From assembly GCA_032615215.1 (NCBI GenBank), contig CP128433.1, forward strand, positions 4,386,501 to 4,450,500: a stretch of 64,000 bases of DNA, given 5' to 3'. This stretch comes from Microbulbifer sp. MKSA007. Lineage in GTDB: Bacteria > Pseudomonadota > Gammaproteobacteria > Pseudomonadales > Cellvibrionaceae. A program made the position numbers and the translations under genes. Under the pieces are notes generated by a model. The model was not told the DNA's origin. It was given only the letters and a program-made list of their open reading frames with translations, and did no database searches. This document shows positions 27,377 through 36,567 of this stretch, piece after piece (within the stretch, counting starts at the first letter, position 1; each line of letters starts with the position of its first letter).

Positions 27377-28151
27377 CGCCGTGCCCCTCTTAGTTGGTTT
27401 TATGAACTTACAGCTACATCTACCTCAAAAAGTATTGGATTGCCCAATTTATAAACAGATCGAGTGTAAACGTCGTCACATAGGATGAAAAGGGGGATAA
27501 CCTGATAGCCGTAATTGGTGAAATTAATAAGACTATATATCCTGAATTGGCTATATAGACCTGAGAGAAATAAGCAAAAATTAGTCTCGCTCGAAACCTT
27601 TTCCCTGAAGTTAGATTGCTATTTTTTTGTCCAAAATATAAGGAGTTTTACTTTTTAAATGGCCTTACCGTTCAATTCACTATGAATTTTCAATCCAAAA
27701 AAATCCCCACAGTGGAGCAAGCACCTACAAACAAACAAAAAACAACAAAAATTTAGGGGTAACTGACTATTTTTAACAGCTACAAATAGATCACCAAACA
27801 CACCATGTTAGTTAAATATTATCGACAAAGACAACAATCACATTACATTTATAATAAAAAAATAACGCGCCATGTGACAGTCTGTTCACACAAACCACAA
27901 ATGTGCAGATAATTTTGCCTCCATAGTACCAAGTCACACTTTTCTGCCTGAAAAATATGTACTAGCCCCCTACTTGTGCAAAAAAAACAATATCCGCAGA
28001 ATGTCGCACCAGGAAAAAGCAGTAACACCAGATTTATCTCATGGAATTAGAGACACACATCCACTCCCCCACCCCTGCGTATTTGGCACAACTATTGATT
28101 AAAAGTTGGTAAAGCCCAATAAAAAATATTAGATGAGTGCCGCAGTAAATT
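27377..28151. other. AT-rich intergenic region between divergent pntA and nasT
   Basis: About 775 bases with no gene that I can support. It should contain the leftward pnt promoter and the rightward nas promoter. A 7-bp inverted repeat CTATATA/TATATAG lies at 27533-27558. Close to nasT there is a -24/-12-like motif (28083-28099, listed separately). Otherwise I see only A/T-rich sequence. Confidence 0.6.
28083..28099 (+). promoter_or_regulatory. Sigma-54-like promoter element upstream of nasT
   Basis: TTGGCAC-AACTA-TTGAT matches the -24 box and the 5-base spacing of sigma-54 promoters, but the nearly invariant -12 GC is GA. It lies about 55 bases before the nasT start. A similar near-match precedes nirB. 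Sigma-54/NtrC control of nitrate assimilation is common, so I report it with reserve. Confidence 0.35.
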
Positions 28152-28739
28152 GTGACTAATCCAAGCCCTGGAATCATGCTGGTTGATGACAATCCCGAGC
28201 GAGCCCACTTGGTTTGTGAGCGATTACGTGCTGCTGGATACAGTATTCTCGCCCAGATCAACAGTGCCGAGGGGCTCCTCTTCCAGGTGGAAAAATACCG
28301 TCCAGATATTGTGCTGATAGACATCGAATCCCCAGACAGGGATATCCTGGAAAGCCTTGCCATAGTCAATCGTGAGGCGCCAACCCCAGTGGCTATGTTT
28401 TCAGGTAGCGGAAACGCAGACTTTATTAGTCGCGCGGTCGACTCCGGGGTAAGCGCTTATATGGCCGAGGGAATGACTCCTGAGCGCGTGGCACCGGCGA
28501 TAGAAATCGCTATGGCACAATTTAAACATTTCCAGCAATTGCGCCAGTCTCTCGAGCGCACCCAGCAGCAACTCACAGAGCGAAAAGCAATCGAGCGGGC
28601 CAAAGGGCTATTAATGGCCAAGAAGAACCTCAGTGAAGAGGATGCCCATAAGACCTTGCGCAATCTCGCGATGAACAGCAACTCGACCATCCATACAGTT
28701 GCCGAGCAAGTAATCCAATATTTTCAGAAAGAGCATTAG
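28152..28739 (+). CDS. nasT: NasT-type ANTAR response regulator (nitrate-responsive antiterminator)
   Basis: This 195-residue protein has a receiver-like domain (GIMLVDDNPERAHLVCERL; IVLIDIESPDRDIL holds the phospho-site region) and a C-terminal ANTAR domain from about residue 125 (KAIERAKGLLMAKKNLSEEDA). NasT proteins bind leader-RNA hairpins and prevent termination ahead of nitrate-assimilation genes; the nitrate sensor NasS sequesters NasT when nitrate is absent. The start is a GTG at 28152. It is followed after 7 bases by nasS, and an attenuator-like leader precedes the transporter gene downstream, fitting this role. Confidence 0.92.
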   Translation: MTNPSPGIMLVDDNPERAHLVCERLRAAGYSILAQINSAEGLLFQVEKYRPDIVLIDIESPDRDILESLAIVNREAPTPVAMFSGSGNADFISRAVDSGVSAYMAEGMTPERVAPAIEIAMAQFKHFQQLRQSLERTQQQLTERKAIERAKGLLMAKKNLSEEDAHKTLRNLAMNSNSTIHTVAEQVIQYFQKEH

Positions 28740-28746
28740 AGTACCG

Positions 28747-29811
28747 ATGTCAGCCCTTCTGTGCCCGGAAAAAAAGACCATCAAACTTCTTTACCTGCGC
28801 CTGACCGACAGCGCACCGCTGATTGTCGCCAATGAACTAGGCTACTTCCAAGAATATGGATTAAAGGTACAGCTGCAAAAAGAAACAAGCTGGGCCACCC
28901 TGCGAGACAAGTTAATTGCGCGCAAAGCAGATGCTGCAGCAATGCTCGCTCCTATGCCCCTGACACTGGAACAAGCGTTACCCAATTGCCACGAACGCTT
29001 GTTAAGTGGATTAATTCTCAGCTGCAATGGTAATGCTATTACCCTTTCCGCAGAATTATTCGAACGCCTGCAAAATTACTGTGAAGGTGACTCACAAAGC
29101 GATATCGCCTTGGCGCTAAAGCGCTACCTGCACGACAATAAATACCCTCCTACTGTCAGGCTCGCCACGGTTTATCCATTCTCCAGTCATAGCTTGCAAT
29201 TAAGATACTGGTTGCGCTCCGTCGATATCGACCCGGACCGGGATATAAAACTGGTGGTATTACCGCCTGAACAAATGCTGGAAAACCTCCACAGTGGCGT
29301 TATCGATGGCTATTGTGTAGGCGAACCCTGGAACTCCCTGGCCGCCCACAAAGGGTCCGGCGTAGTCATTGCAGCCTGTAATACACTGCTGCCAGCTATG
29401 CCGGAAAAAGTGCTGACAGTCACTGAAAGCTGGCACCAAGCCAACCCTGCGACCCACCTAGCCCTAAGGGCCGCTCTTCTCAAAGCCTGTACCTGGCTTG
29501 CCGCACGCGCAAACAGAGCCGAAGCTGCCAAGCTCTTATCCCTGGGGCAATACCTCAACTTGCCTGAGGAGCTGATTCAGCGCTCCCTCAATGACCAGAT
29601 TCTCTACCACCGGGACCGGGAGATTCTCGCCAATCCCGGCTGGCACCTCTTTGCCCATATTGATAACGACTGCGGGCGCCCAACTCAGGAAAAAGCACGG
29701 CAACTGCTGGAGATGTATTCAGATCTGGGGAGCTCGACACTTCGTGCAGCAGAAGCCTATCGTCCAGACCTCTACCGGCAAACGGTGGATTTCCTGCTCG
29801 CAAAAAAATAG
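28747..29811 (+). CDS. nasS: NasS-type nitrate sensor, periplasmic-binding-protein fold
   Basis: This 354-residue protein belongs to the NrtA/CmpA-like family but lacks a signal peptide, as expected for cytoplasmic NasS. Typical segments are IKLLYLRLTDSAPLIVANEL, GYFQEYGLKVQL, ADAAAMLAPMPLTLEQALP and DGYCVGEPWNSLAAHKGSG. NasS binds nitrate and then releases NasT so that NasT can act on leader RNA. It starts 7 bases after nasT, in the pair order known from pseudomonads and Azotobacter. Confidence 0.9.
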   Translation: MSALLCPEKKTIKLLYLRLTDSAPLIVANELGYFQEYGLKVQLQKETSWATLRDKLIARKADAAAMLAPMPLTLEQALPNCHERLLSGLILSCNGNAITLSAELFERLQNYCEGDSQSDIALALKRYLHDNKYPPTVRLATVYPFSSHSLQLRYWLRSVDIDPDRDIKLVVLPPEQMLENLHSGVIDGYCVGEPWNSLAAHKGSGVVIAACNTLLPAMPEKVLTVTESWHQANPATHLALRAALLKACTWLAARANRAEAAKLLSLGQYLNLPEELIQRSLNDQILYHRDREILANPGWHLFAHIDNDCGRPTQEKARQLLEMYSDLGSSTLRAAEAYRPDLYRQTVDFLLAKK

Positions 29812-29853
29812 TGGCACATTAATTGAATGGAAATAATTCGATGATGCAATTGC

Positions 29854-29956
29854 CTTCCCTCAGGCGCATCAGCGCGGTGAAGCGGTTGTTCGCCGAATAT
29901 AACGGGCAACGAAGTCCATCGTCTGCAGTCAAGCGGCTGCAGCTGTGGGCTTTTTT
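29854..29956 (+). promoter_or_regulatory. Attenuator-like leader with three hairpins before the nitrate transporter gene
   Basis: Three successive hairpins can be drawn: CTTC..GCGC-ATCA-GCGC..GAAG (29854-29882), GTTGTTCG/CGGGCAAC (29885-29910), and GTCCA..CTGCAG/CTGCAG..TGGGC (29914-29950) followed directly by T6 (29951-29956). The third is a convincing intrinsic terminator placed 28 bases before the transporter start. NasT ANTAR proteins act on exactly this layout, paired hairpins then a terminator, so nitrate-dependent antitermination is inferred. I could not place the canonical hexaloop bases with certainty. Confidence 0.7.
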
Positions 29957-29984
29957 GTGCCTGCGGAATTAGCAAACAAAGGAA

Positions 29985-31454
29985 ATGCGCATGTCCAGTG
30001 ACTCACTTAATCTATTCTCGTTCCGCGGGAAGATAAAAGTGCTCCACCTAACTTGGGTGGCCTTCTTTATCACTTTCTTTGCCTGGTTTAACCACGCACC
30101 ATTGCTAATGGCAATTGCGAAAAGCCTTTCATTAACTCCGGACCAGGTCAAAACCCTACTTATTTTAAACGTGGCCCTGACAATACCCGCACGCATTGTA
30201 ATCGGGATGCTCACTGATAAATATGGCCCCAGACTCACCTATTCGCTATTACTGGCAATCGGCAGTGTGCCTTGCTTTATTTTTGCCCTGGCAGACAATT
30301 TTGTGCAGGCAGCCATTGGCCGATTCCTTTTGGGCTTTATTGGTGCAGGTTTTGTTGTAGGTATCCGCATGGTATCCGAATGGTTCCCGGCTCGACAGCT
30401 GGGTACCGCAGAGGGTATTTACGGGGGATGGGGAAATTTTGGCTCAGCCGCAGCGGCCATGTCCCTACCCACCATCGCCCTGTTTTTTGGCGGTGACGAC
30501 GGCTGGCGCTATGCCATTGGCCTCACTGGCGCAATCGCACTGGTTTACAGCGTAGTTTATTACTTCTCTGTGACTGATACGCCCAAGGGGTCAACCTATT
30601 TCAAGCCCAAAAAAATTGGTGCTATGGAAGTCACCAGTCCCGGGGATTTTTTCCTGCTTCTGGTGATGAAAGTGCCCATGTATGCGGCACTGGCTCTGCT
30701 AACCTGGAAATTATCCAGCGGCGTTGCATTAATATCCAACCTTACCGCCAACCTGATCTATGCAGGCCTGGTATTACTGTATCTTCTGGACGCGTATAAA
30801 ACCTACAGTATTAACCGTGAAGTACTCAGCAACCCACCAGCACCGGTACACCGCTATAAGTTTAAGCAAGTAGCAGTTTTGAATCTGCTCTACTTCGCGA
30901 CTTTCGGTTCCGAATTGGCTGTGGTTTCCATGCTGCCCCTGTTCTTCTCCGAGACCTTTACACTGGACCCGGTAAAAGCTGGCTTGCTGGCCTCCGCCTA
31001 TGCCTTTATGAACCTCATGTCACGCCCTGCCGGCGGATTGATTAGTGACCGCTGGGGGCGCAAACCTACCCTGCTGATCCTCACCGCTGGCCTGGCTCTG
31101 GGTTACTTCACTATGAGCATGATCGATGCCGAGTGGCCCCTGTACCTGGCGGTCGCCGCTGCCATGGCCTGTTCCTTCTTTGTGCAAGCTGGCGAGGGCG
31201 CTGTATTCGCAGTGGTGCCCTTGATCAAACGCCGCCTAACCGGGCAGATTGCCGGCATGACTGGCGCCTACGGCAATGTCGGAGCCGTTTTCTATCTCAC
31301 CGTTCTCAGCATGGTGTCTTACCAGGCCTTTTTCCTGGTAATCTGCGCTACCGCATTGCTCGGCTTTGCCGCCCTGCTTCTACTGGAAGAACCGGAGGGA
31401 CAAATGGCAGAAGTACACCCCGATGGCAGCGTATCCATGATCGATGTTGCCTAA
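29985..31454 (+). CDS. nasA: NarK/NasA-family nitrate/nitrite transporter (MFS)
   Basis: This 489-residue MFS protein has about 12 hydrophobic helices and the nitrate-porter signature region IYGGWGNFGSAAAAMSLP, plus the second Gly-rich motif AGEGAVFAVVPLIKRRLTGQ followed by GMTGAYGNVGAVFY. ITFFAWFNHAPLL in helix 1 is also characteristic. It should import nitrate for the nirB/nirD and nitrate reductase enzymes encoded downstream. Translation may begin at ATG 29985 or at the second ATG at 29991. Expression is probably gated by the attenuator immediately upstream. The gene overlaps the following kinase gene by 11 bases. Confidence 0.93.
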   Translation: MRMSSDSLNLFSFRGKIKVLHLTWVAFFITFFAWFNHAPLLMAIAKSLSLTPDQVKTLLILNVALTIPARIVIGMLTDKYGPRLTYSLLLAIGSVPCFIFALADNFVQAAIGRFLLGFIGAGFVVGIRMVSEWFPARQLGTAEGIYGGWGNFGSAAAAMSLPTIALFFGGDDGWRYAIGLTGAIALVYSVVYYFSVTDTPKGSTYFKPKKIGAMEVTSPGDFFLLLVMKVPMYAALALLTWKLSSGVALISNLTANLIYAGLVLLYLLDAYKTYSINREVLSNPPAPVHRYKFKQVAVLNLLYFATFGSELAVVSMLPLFFSETFTLDPVKAGLLASAYAFMNLMSRPAGGLISDRWGRKPTLLILTAGLALGYFTMSMIDAEWPLYLAVAAAMACSFFVQAGEGAVFAVVPLIKRRLTGQIAGMTGAYGNVGAVFYLTVLSMVSYQAFFLVICATALLGFAALLLLEEPEGQMAEVHPDGSVSMIDVA

Positions 31455-33225
31455 TAACGATCTACCCACTGCAGCGAGCACAGAAGAATCCGGGCTCGCT
31501 GCCAGTGACAGTTCGCAGGGCGATAAAGAAGATGCCCTGCAACTGTTCACTGCCTCCTGCGCCGGACTTCGCCAACACAATGACGACGCCTGCGCAGTGA
31601 GGCTTCCCGAAGGCGCTGAATTACAGCGCCACGGCAGCCTTGCCGCAGTAGCCGACGGTGTTGCCAATGCAGAAGCCGGCGGTGAAGCAGCCCGCGCTGC
31701 CATCAATGGATTCTTTTCCGATTATTACAGCACCCCGCAAACCTGGTCGACAAAGCACGCTGTTGCGCGGGTTTTGCACTCGCTCAATAGCTGGCTATTT
31801 CGACAGAGTGGCGGCAGTGCAGAAATTAAACGGGGTTGGTTGACCACTTTTTCTGCCGTTATTTTCAAAGGCACCAGCGCACATCTGGTTCACATCGGCG
31901 ATTCCCGGATATACCGGCTCCGCGACAGGAAATTAGAGTGCCTGAGTAGCGATCACAGCCACAGCCTTGGACCTGGACGCACGTTTTTGAGTCGCGCCCT
32001 GGGAATGGATGCCCATATTGAGGTGGACTACCGCTGTGAGGAATTACAGTCCGGGGATATTTTCCTGGTGAGTAGCGATGGTATTCACGATTTTCTGCCT
32101 GAGACGGAGATGATTGAGCGATTGCTTAACTTTTCCAGCTCAACACCACAAGGGCTTATTGATGCTGCTCTGGAAGCGGGCTCTACCGATAACCTGACTG
32201 CTGTCACTTGCCGGATAAATTATGTAGGGCTGCCCCAGTGCGATGAATTGGCTATGCGCAATCGCGAACTCCCGTTCGCACCTGACCTGCGCCCAGGCCA
32301 AAAGCTCGACAACTTTCTTGTTTTACAGGAATTACATGCCAGCAGCCGCAGCCATCTCTATCTGGCCCGAGACCTCAATACCGAAGTATTGCGGGTGATA
32401 AAAACTCCCTCGGTTAATTTCTGCGATGACCCCCACTACATCGAACGATTTATTGCTGAGGAATGGACCGGGCGACGAATCTCCCACCCAGGAATTATTA
32501 AAGTTTTTGCTCCGACTTCTGAAAGGCACTGTCTCTATCATATTCTCGAATATATCGAAGGACAGACTTTGCGTCAGTGGATGCAATTACATCCACAACC
32601 TCAAATTCCCCAAGTGCGGGAGCTAATGGCACAACTGGTTAGTGCGTTGCGAAGTTTACAGCGGTTGGAGATCGTTCACGGCGATCTCAAGCCAGAGAAT
32701 ATTATGATGCGCAACGACGGGCGCCTGGTAATCATTGATCTCGGTGGTGCCGATGGCCCAGGGCTCAGAGAGCAATTACATCTATCTGGTGAAACAGCAC
32801 CCGGCAGTAAGAATTATGCAGCTCCGGAATTCTTTTTTGGGGATAGCGCCAGCCATCGATCAGACATCTTTTCCCTGGGAATCATTGCTTATGAATTGCT
32901 CACGGGCAAATATCCCTATCCCGAGCGCTTTGGTAGCTACCACTACCGTTTAAAGAGCTATAACCAAATGCGCTTTACTCGCGCATCCGCACACCGCAAA
33001 GATATTCCCTACTGGATTGATAGCGCTCTACAAAAGGCTTGTGCTCCTGATCCTAAAAAGCGCTACAACGCATTGTCAGAATTTATCCAGGATCTGCAAT
33101 CTCCCAGCCCGGAATTTAAAGCCCCCCAAAGCCGCCCCCTGCTAGAAAGAAATCCGGTTCTTGTCTGGCAGCTACTAACTTTAATTCTACTGCTCTCTCA
33201 TCTGCTCTACTTCTTTTGGCGCTAA
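31444..33225 (+). CDS. PP2C phosphatase-Ser/Thr kinase fusion with C-terminal membrane anchor
   Basis: This 593-residue fusion has an N-terminal PP2C domain (VADGVANAEAGGEAARAAI, HIGDSRIYRL, VSSDGIHDFLPE), then a Hanks-type kinase domain from about residue 285 (KTP with the ATP-binding Lys, VHGDLKPENIMM catalytic loop, IIDLGG in place of DFG, SDIFSLGIIAYELLTGKYPY). It ends in one hydrophobic helix, so the enzyme is tethered facing the cytoplasm. The catalytic loop has HGD instead of HRD, making it a non-RD kinase. It is embedded between the nitrate transporter and nirB, the position occupied by a similar gene in pseudomonads. Its targets are unknown; control of nitrate uptake or assimilation is inference from context. 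Confidence 0.88.
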   Translation: MLPNNDLPTAASTEESGLAASDSSQGDKEDALQLFTASCAGLRQHNDDACAVRLPEGAELQRHGSLAAVADGVANAEAGGEAARAAINGFFSDYYSTPQTWSTKHAVARVLHSLNSWLFRQSGGSAEIKRGWLTTFSAVIFKGTSAHLVHIGDSRIYRLRDRKLECLSSDHSHSLGPGRTFLSRALGMDAHIEVDYRCEELQSGDIFLVSSDGIHDFLPETEMIERLLNFSSSTPQGLIDAALEAGSTDNLTAVTCRINYVGLPQCDELAMRNRELPFAPDLRPGQKLDNFLVLQELHASSRSHLYLARDLNTEVLRVIKTPSVNFCDDPHYIERFIAEEWTGRRISHPGIIKVFAPTSERHCLYHILEYIEGQTLRQWMQLHPQPQIPQVRELMAQLVSALRSLQRLEIVHGDLKPENIMMRNDGRLVIIDLGGADGPGLREQLHLSGETAPGSKNYAAPEFFFGDSASHRSDIFSLGIIAYELLTGKYPYPERFGSYHYRLKSYNQMRFTRASAHRKDIPYWIDSALQKACAPDPKKRYNALSEFIQDLQSPSPEFKAPQSRPLLERNPVLVWQLLTLILLLSHLLYFFWR

Positions 33226-33338
33226 TACATAAGATTTGAATAAGCACATATACAGCGCAGAAAATTAATTAAATGCACCACTTTGTCGCAAAAATTGTGG
33301 ACAATCAGGCCAAAACCCCTTTATTACTAAAAATAAAA

Positions 33339-33355
33339 TTGGCATAGAGATTGAA
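33339..33355 (+). promoter_or_regulatory. Sigma-54-like promoter element upstream of nirB
   Basis: TTGGCAT-AGAGA-TTGAA has the -24 TGGCA box and correct 5-base spacing, but GA replaces the -12 GC, the same deviation as in the nasT upstream element. A TGCACCA half-site resembling NtrC binding sites lies about 60 bases upstream. It would give the nirBD-nitrate reductase genes a promoter separate from the transporter/kinase pair. Confidence 0.35.
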
Positions 33356-33413
33356 TGTATTTAATTACCAACAAATTATTCCCCCATTACGAGGCAACGG
33401 CGCCTGTACTCTT

Positions 33414-33464
33414 CGGCAGAAGAGGAGACGCCCTTGCCATTTCAGACGGGCCCTCTTCCTGCCG
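33414..33464 (+). promoter_or_regulatory. Long hairpin in the nirB 5' leader
   Basis: CGGCAGAAGAGG (33414-33425) pairs with CCTCTTCCTGCCG (33452-33464) with one bulged C, and an inner GCCC/GGGC pair sits inside the 26-base loop. No T-run follows, so it is not a simple terminator. It lies 31 bases before the nirB start, a position suited to leader-RNA control, possibly by NasT. Confidence 0.65.
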
Positions 33465-33495
33465 GATAAAACGAATTGAGACGGCAGGATTGTAA

Positions 33496-36033
33496 ATGAA
33501 GGCAAATGTTAAACCTCAAAAGCTGATTGTGATTGGCAACGGTATGGTCGGGCACCATTTCCTGGAACAGCTCGCCAACCATCAATACGCCAACCAGTTT
33601 GATATCACCATATTCTGTGCAGAGCCCCGTCCCGCTTATGACCGGGTCCACCTTTCCGAATACTTTGCCGGGCGCACAGCTGAAGACCTGTCCATGGGAG
33701 ACCTGGAGCAGTATCAGCAGTGGGGTTTTAATATCCTGCTCAATGACAAGGTGGTGCAAATTGATCGGGACAATAAAACAATTACTGCGGCAAGTGGAGC
33801 CTGCCACTCTTACGATCAATTAATACTCGCCACTGGCTCCTACCCATTTGTCCCACCAATACCCGGACACCAACACCAGCACTGCTTTGTATATCGAACC
33901 CTGGAAGATCTCGATTCCATTCGCTCGATTGCCGCCAGTGCAAAAAGTGGTGTAGTTGTCGGCGGTGGCCTACTGGGCCTGGAAGCTGCCAATGCCCTTA
34001 AAGCCCTGGGACTTGAAGCCCACGTTGTCGAGTTCGCCCCAGGCCTTATGGCCACTCAGTTGGATGAAGGTGGTTCAGCCCTATTAAGATCAAAAATTGA
34101 AGCACTCGGGGTTCAGGTACACACCAGTACTGCCACTGAATTGATTGAAGAAGTAGACGGCCGCCTGCGTATGCAGTTCAAGGGAGATAAAGAACTGCTT
34201 ACCGATATGATTGTTTTCTCCGCAGGCATTCGCCCCCAGGATGAACTGGCAAAATCCAGCGGGCTGGAAATTGGCGAACGCGGCGGGATCGTAATTGACA
34301 GCAACTGCCGTACTTCAGACCCGAATATTTTCGCTATCGGCGAATGCGCGCTTTACGATCAGAAAATTTTTGGCCTGGTCGCTCCCGGTTACAGCATGGC
34401 GCGTACTGCTGTCGCTCAACTGACCGGTGGAGAGGAAAGTTTTAACGGTGCTGACATGAGCACCAAGCTGAAACTCCTGGGCGTACAGGTCGGTTCTATT
34501 GGCGATGCCCATGGTCGCACCAACGGCGCTGCCGCTATTACTTTTGTAGACGAGCAGAGCGGTGTTTACAAACGTATGATCACCGATAGCGAGGGAAAAA
34601 AGCTCCTGGGCGCGGTAATGGTAGGAGATACGGATGACTACGATACCCTGCTGCAATATCACCTCAACGATATTGATCTGCCCGAACACCCGGAACAATT
34701 AATTTTACCGGCAACCGATGGCGCCACTCCCGGGCTGGGTGCTGCTACACTTCCCGCGTCGGCTACCGTGTGTTCCTGCCACAATGTAAGTAAAGGCCAG
34801 ATTATCGACGCCGTTGCCGGTGGCTGCCACTCACTGGCTGATGTCAAGGATGCAACAAAAGCATCTACAGGCTGCGGTGGTTGTGCTGGGCTACTGAAAA
34901 ATATTGTCGATGAAGAGCTAGCGGCGCTCGGCATGGAAGTGAACAATCACTTATGCGTGCACTTCCCCTTCTCCCGCCAGGAGTTATTCCACATTATCCA
35001 GGTGGAAGAAATAAAAACCTTTAGTGAATTATTAAGCAAACACGGTTCAGGGCGCGGCTGTGAAATTTGTAAACCTGCAGCCGCATCCATATTTGCCTCC
35101 CTGTGGAATGAACATATTCTGGAGCAGACTCATGTCGGCTTACAGGACACCAACGATACTTTTATGGCGAATATGCAGAAAAACGGCAGCTATTCTGTAG
35201 TTCCGCGTATTCCCGGCGGCGAGATCACACCGGAAAAATTAATAGTGATCGGCGAAGTGGCCAAACGCTACGACCTTTATACAAAAATTACTGGCGGCCA
35301 GCGTATCGACTTGTTTGGCGCGCGCCTGGAGCAGCTACCGGAAATTTGGCGAGAGCTGATTGATGCCGGATTTGAAACCGGCCATGCCTACGGCAAATCC
35401 CTGCGCACGGTTAAGTCCTGTGTTGGTAGCACCTGGTGTCGCTTTGGGGTTCAGGACAGCGTTTCAATGGCCCTTCAAGTAGAGAACCGCTACAAGGGAT
35501 TGCGCTCTCCACACAAAATAAAAATGGCTGTCTCCGGCTGTACCCGTGAATGCGCTGAGGCTCAAAGCAAAGATGTCGGGGTTATCGCCACTGAAAAAGG
35601 TTGGAATCTATTTGTTTGTGGCAACGGCGGCATGCGCCCCCGCCATGCAGATTTGTTCGCCACTGACCTGGATGACGAAACCCTTATCCGCTATATCGAC
35701 CGTTTCCTGATGTTCTATGTGCGCACCGCCGATAAATTACAGCGCACATCTGTGTGGCTGGAAAATCTTGACGGCGGCCTGGATTACCTGCGCGAAGTCA
35801 TTATCGATGACAAGCTGGGGATTTGTGCCGAGCTGGAAGCCCAGATGGCCCGGGTAGTAGACACCTACCAATGCGAATGGAAAACAGCCATTAACGATCC
35901 GGAAAAACTCAAGCGCTTCCGTCAATTCGTTAATAGCAACGAAACCGACGAAAAGATTGTTTTCGTTAAAGAGCGCGGGCAACCGCGTCCGGCGACCACT
36001 GACGAGCTAGTGGAAACAGCCGAATCCGCCTAA
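33496..36033 (+). CDS. nirB: Assimilatory nitrite reductase, large subunit
   Basis: This 845-residue flavo-siroheme enzyme reduces nitrite to ammonium with NAD(P)H. N-terminal FAD site: KLIVIGNGMVGHHFLEQL; NAD site: SGVVVGGGLLGLEAANAL. A BFD-like [2Fe-2S] module follows (CSCHNVSKGQIIDAV, STGCGGC). The C-terminal sulfite/nitrite-reductase half carries the [4Fe-4S]-siroheme cysteines in SCVGSTWCRFG and VSGCTRECAEAQSKD. Length and domain order are standard. It is followed by nirD after 87 bases, which include a GGCGG/CCGCC hairpin, and is preceded by a long hairpin leader. Confidence 0.96.
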   Translation: MKANVKPQKLIVIGNGMVGHHFLEQLANHQYANQFDITIFCAEPRPAYDRVHLSEYFAGRTAEDLSMGDLEQYQQWGFNILLNDKVVQIDRDNKTITAASGACHSYDQLILATGSYPFVPPIPGHQHQHCFVYRTLEDLDSIRSIAASAKSGVVVGGGLLGLEAANALKALGLEAHVVEFAPGLMATQLDEGGSALLRSKIEALGVQVHTSTATELIEEVDGRLRMQFKGDKELLTDMIVFSAGIRPQDELAKSSGLEIGERGGIVIDSNCRTSDPNIFAIGECALYDQKIFGLVAPGYSMARTAVAQLTGGEESFNGADMSTKLKLLGVQVGSIGDAHGRTNGAAAITFVDEQSGVYKRMITDSEGKKLLGAVMVGDTDDYDTLLQYHLNDIDLPEHPEQLILPATDGATPGLGAATLPASATVCSCHNVSKGQIIDAVAGGCHSLADVKDATKASTGCGGCAGLLKNIVDEELAALGMEVNNHLCVHFPFSRQELFHIIQVEEIKTFSELLSKHGSGRGCEICKPAAASIFASLWNEHILEQTHVGLQDTNDTFMANMQKNGSYSVVPRIPGGEITPEKLIVIGEVAKRYDLYTKITGGQRIDLFGARLEQLPEIWRELIDAGFETGHAYGKSLRTVKSCVGSTWCRFGVQDSVSMALQVENRYKGLRSPHKIKMAVSGCTRECAEAQSKDVGVIATEKGWNLFVCGNGGMRPRHADLFATDLDDETLIRYIDRFLMFYVRTADKLQRTSVWLENLDGGLDYLREVIIDDKLGICAELEAQMARVVDTYQCEWKTAINDPEKLKRFRQFVNSNETDEKIVFVKERGQPRPATTDELVETAESA

Positions 36034-36120
36034 AGCTTCTCCCGGCGGCGCAAGCCGCCAGTTATACCTTTATTAATAAATTGCTTTTGAATCCTTTCCA
36101 TCCATTGTGAGGAAATTATT

Positions 36121-36567
36121 ATGAGCCTGGCTGCCCTGCAAGAAACTCCCTCAAATTCAGTTGCCATAACCCACCCCCAATGGTCTCCAATCTGTCAGCG
36201 ATCAGATTTGGTCACCAACTCTGGGGTATGTGCGCTTTGGGGCGATACCTCCGTATACCCAACGAAGGCTTTGAATACAGTGACTAAAACTGTCTATCAA
36301 AGAAGCATCGCCCTGTTTTTTTTACCCGACCAGGAACAACAGCTTTATGCCGTTGACAACTGGGACCCAATCGCACAAGCTGGTGTGATTGCAAGAGGAA
36401 TTATTGCGGAATTGGAAGGGGAATTAACCATTGCTTCCCCAATGTATAAAAACCATTTCCGCCTTAGCGATGGAGTCTGCATGGAAGACAGCGATATCAA
36501 GCTTGCCACCTACCCGCTGGCATTTAGTGGGAACACGGTTTACATCGGCAACAATAAGCTACAGTAA
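36121..36567 (+). CDS. nirD: Nitrite reductase small subunit, Rieske-like
   Basis: This 148-residue protein has the NirD fold: LPDQEQQLYAVDNWDPIAQA, ARGIIAELEGELTIASPMYK and NHFRLSDGVCMED match family blocks, while the Rieske cluster cysteines and histidines are absent, as is normal for NirD. It starts with an N-terminal extension of about 35 residues. Its stop overlaps the start of the nitrate reductase gene (TAATG), indicating coupled translation. Confidence 0.93.
   Translation: MSLAALQETPSNSVAITHPQWSPICQRSDLVTNSGVCALWGDTSVYPTKALNTVTKTVYQRSIALFFLPDQEQQLYAVDNWDPIAQAGVIARGIIAELEGELTIASPMYKNHFRLSDGVCMEDSDIKLATYPLAFSGNTVYIGNNKLQ

Noticed and set aside
27533..27558. CTATATA/TATATAG inverted repeat in the pntA-nasT spacer as an operator
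   Set aside because: In an AT-rich region such short inverted repeats are expected by chance; nothing links it to either gene.
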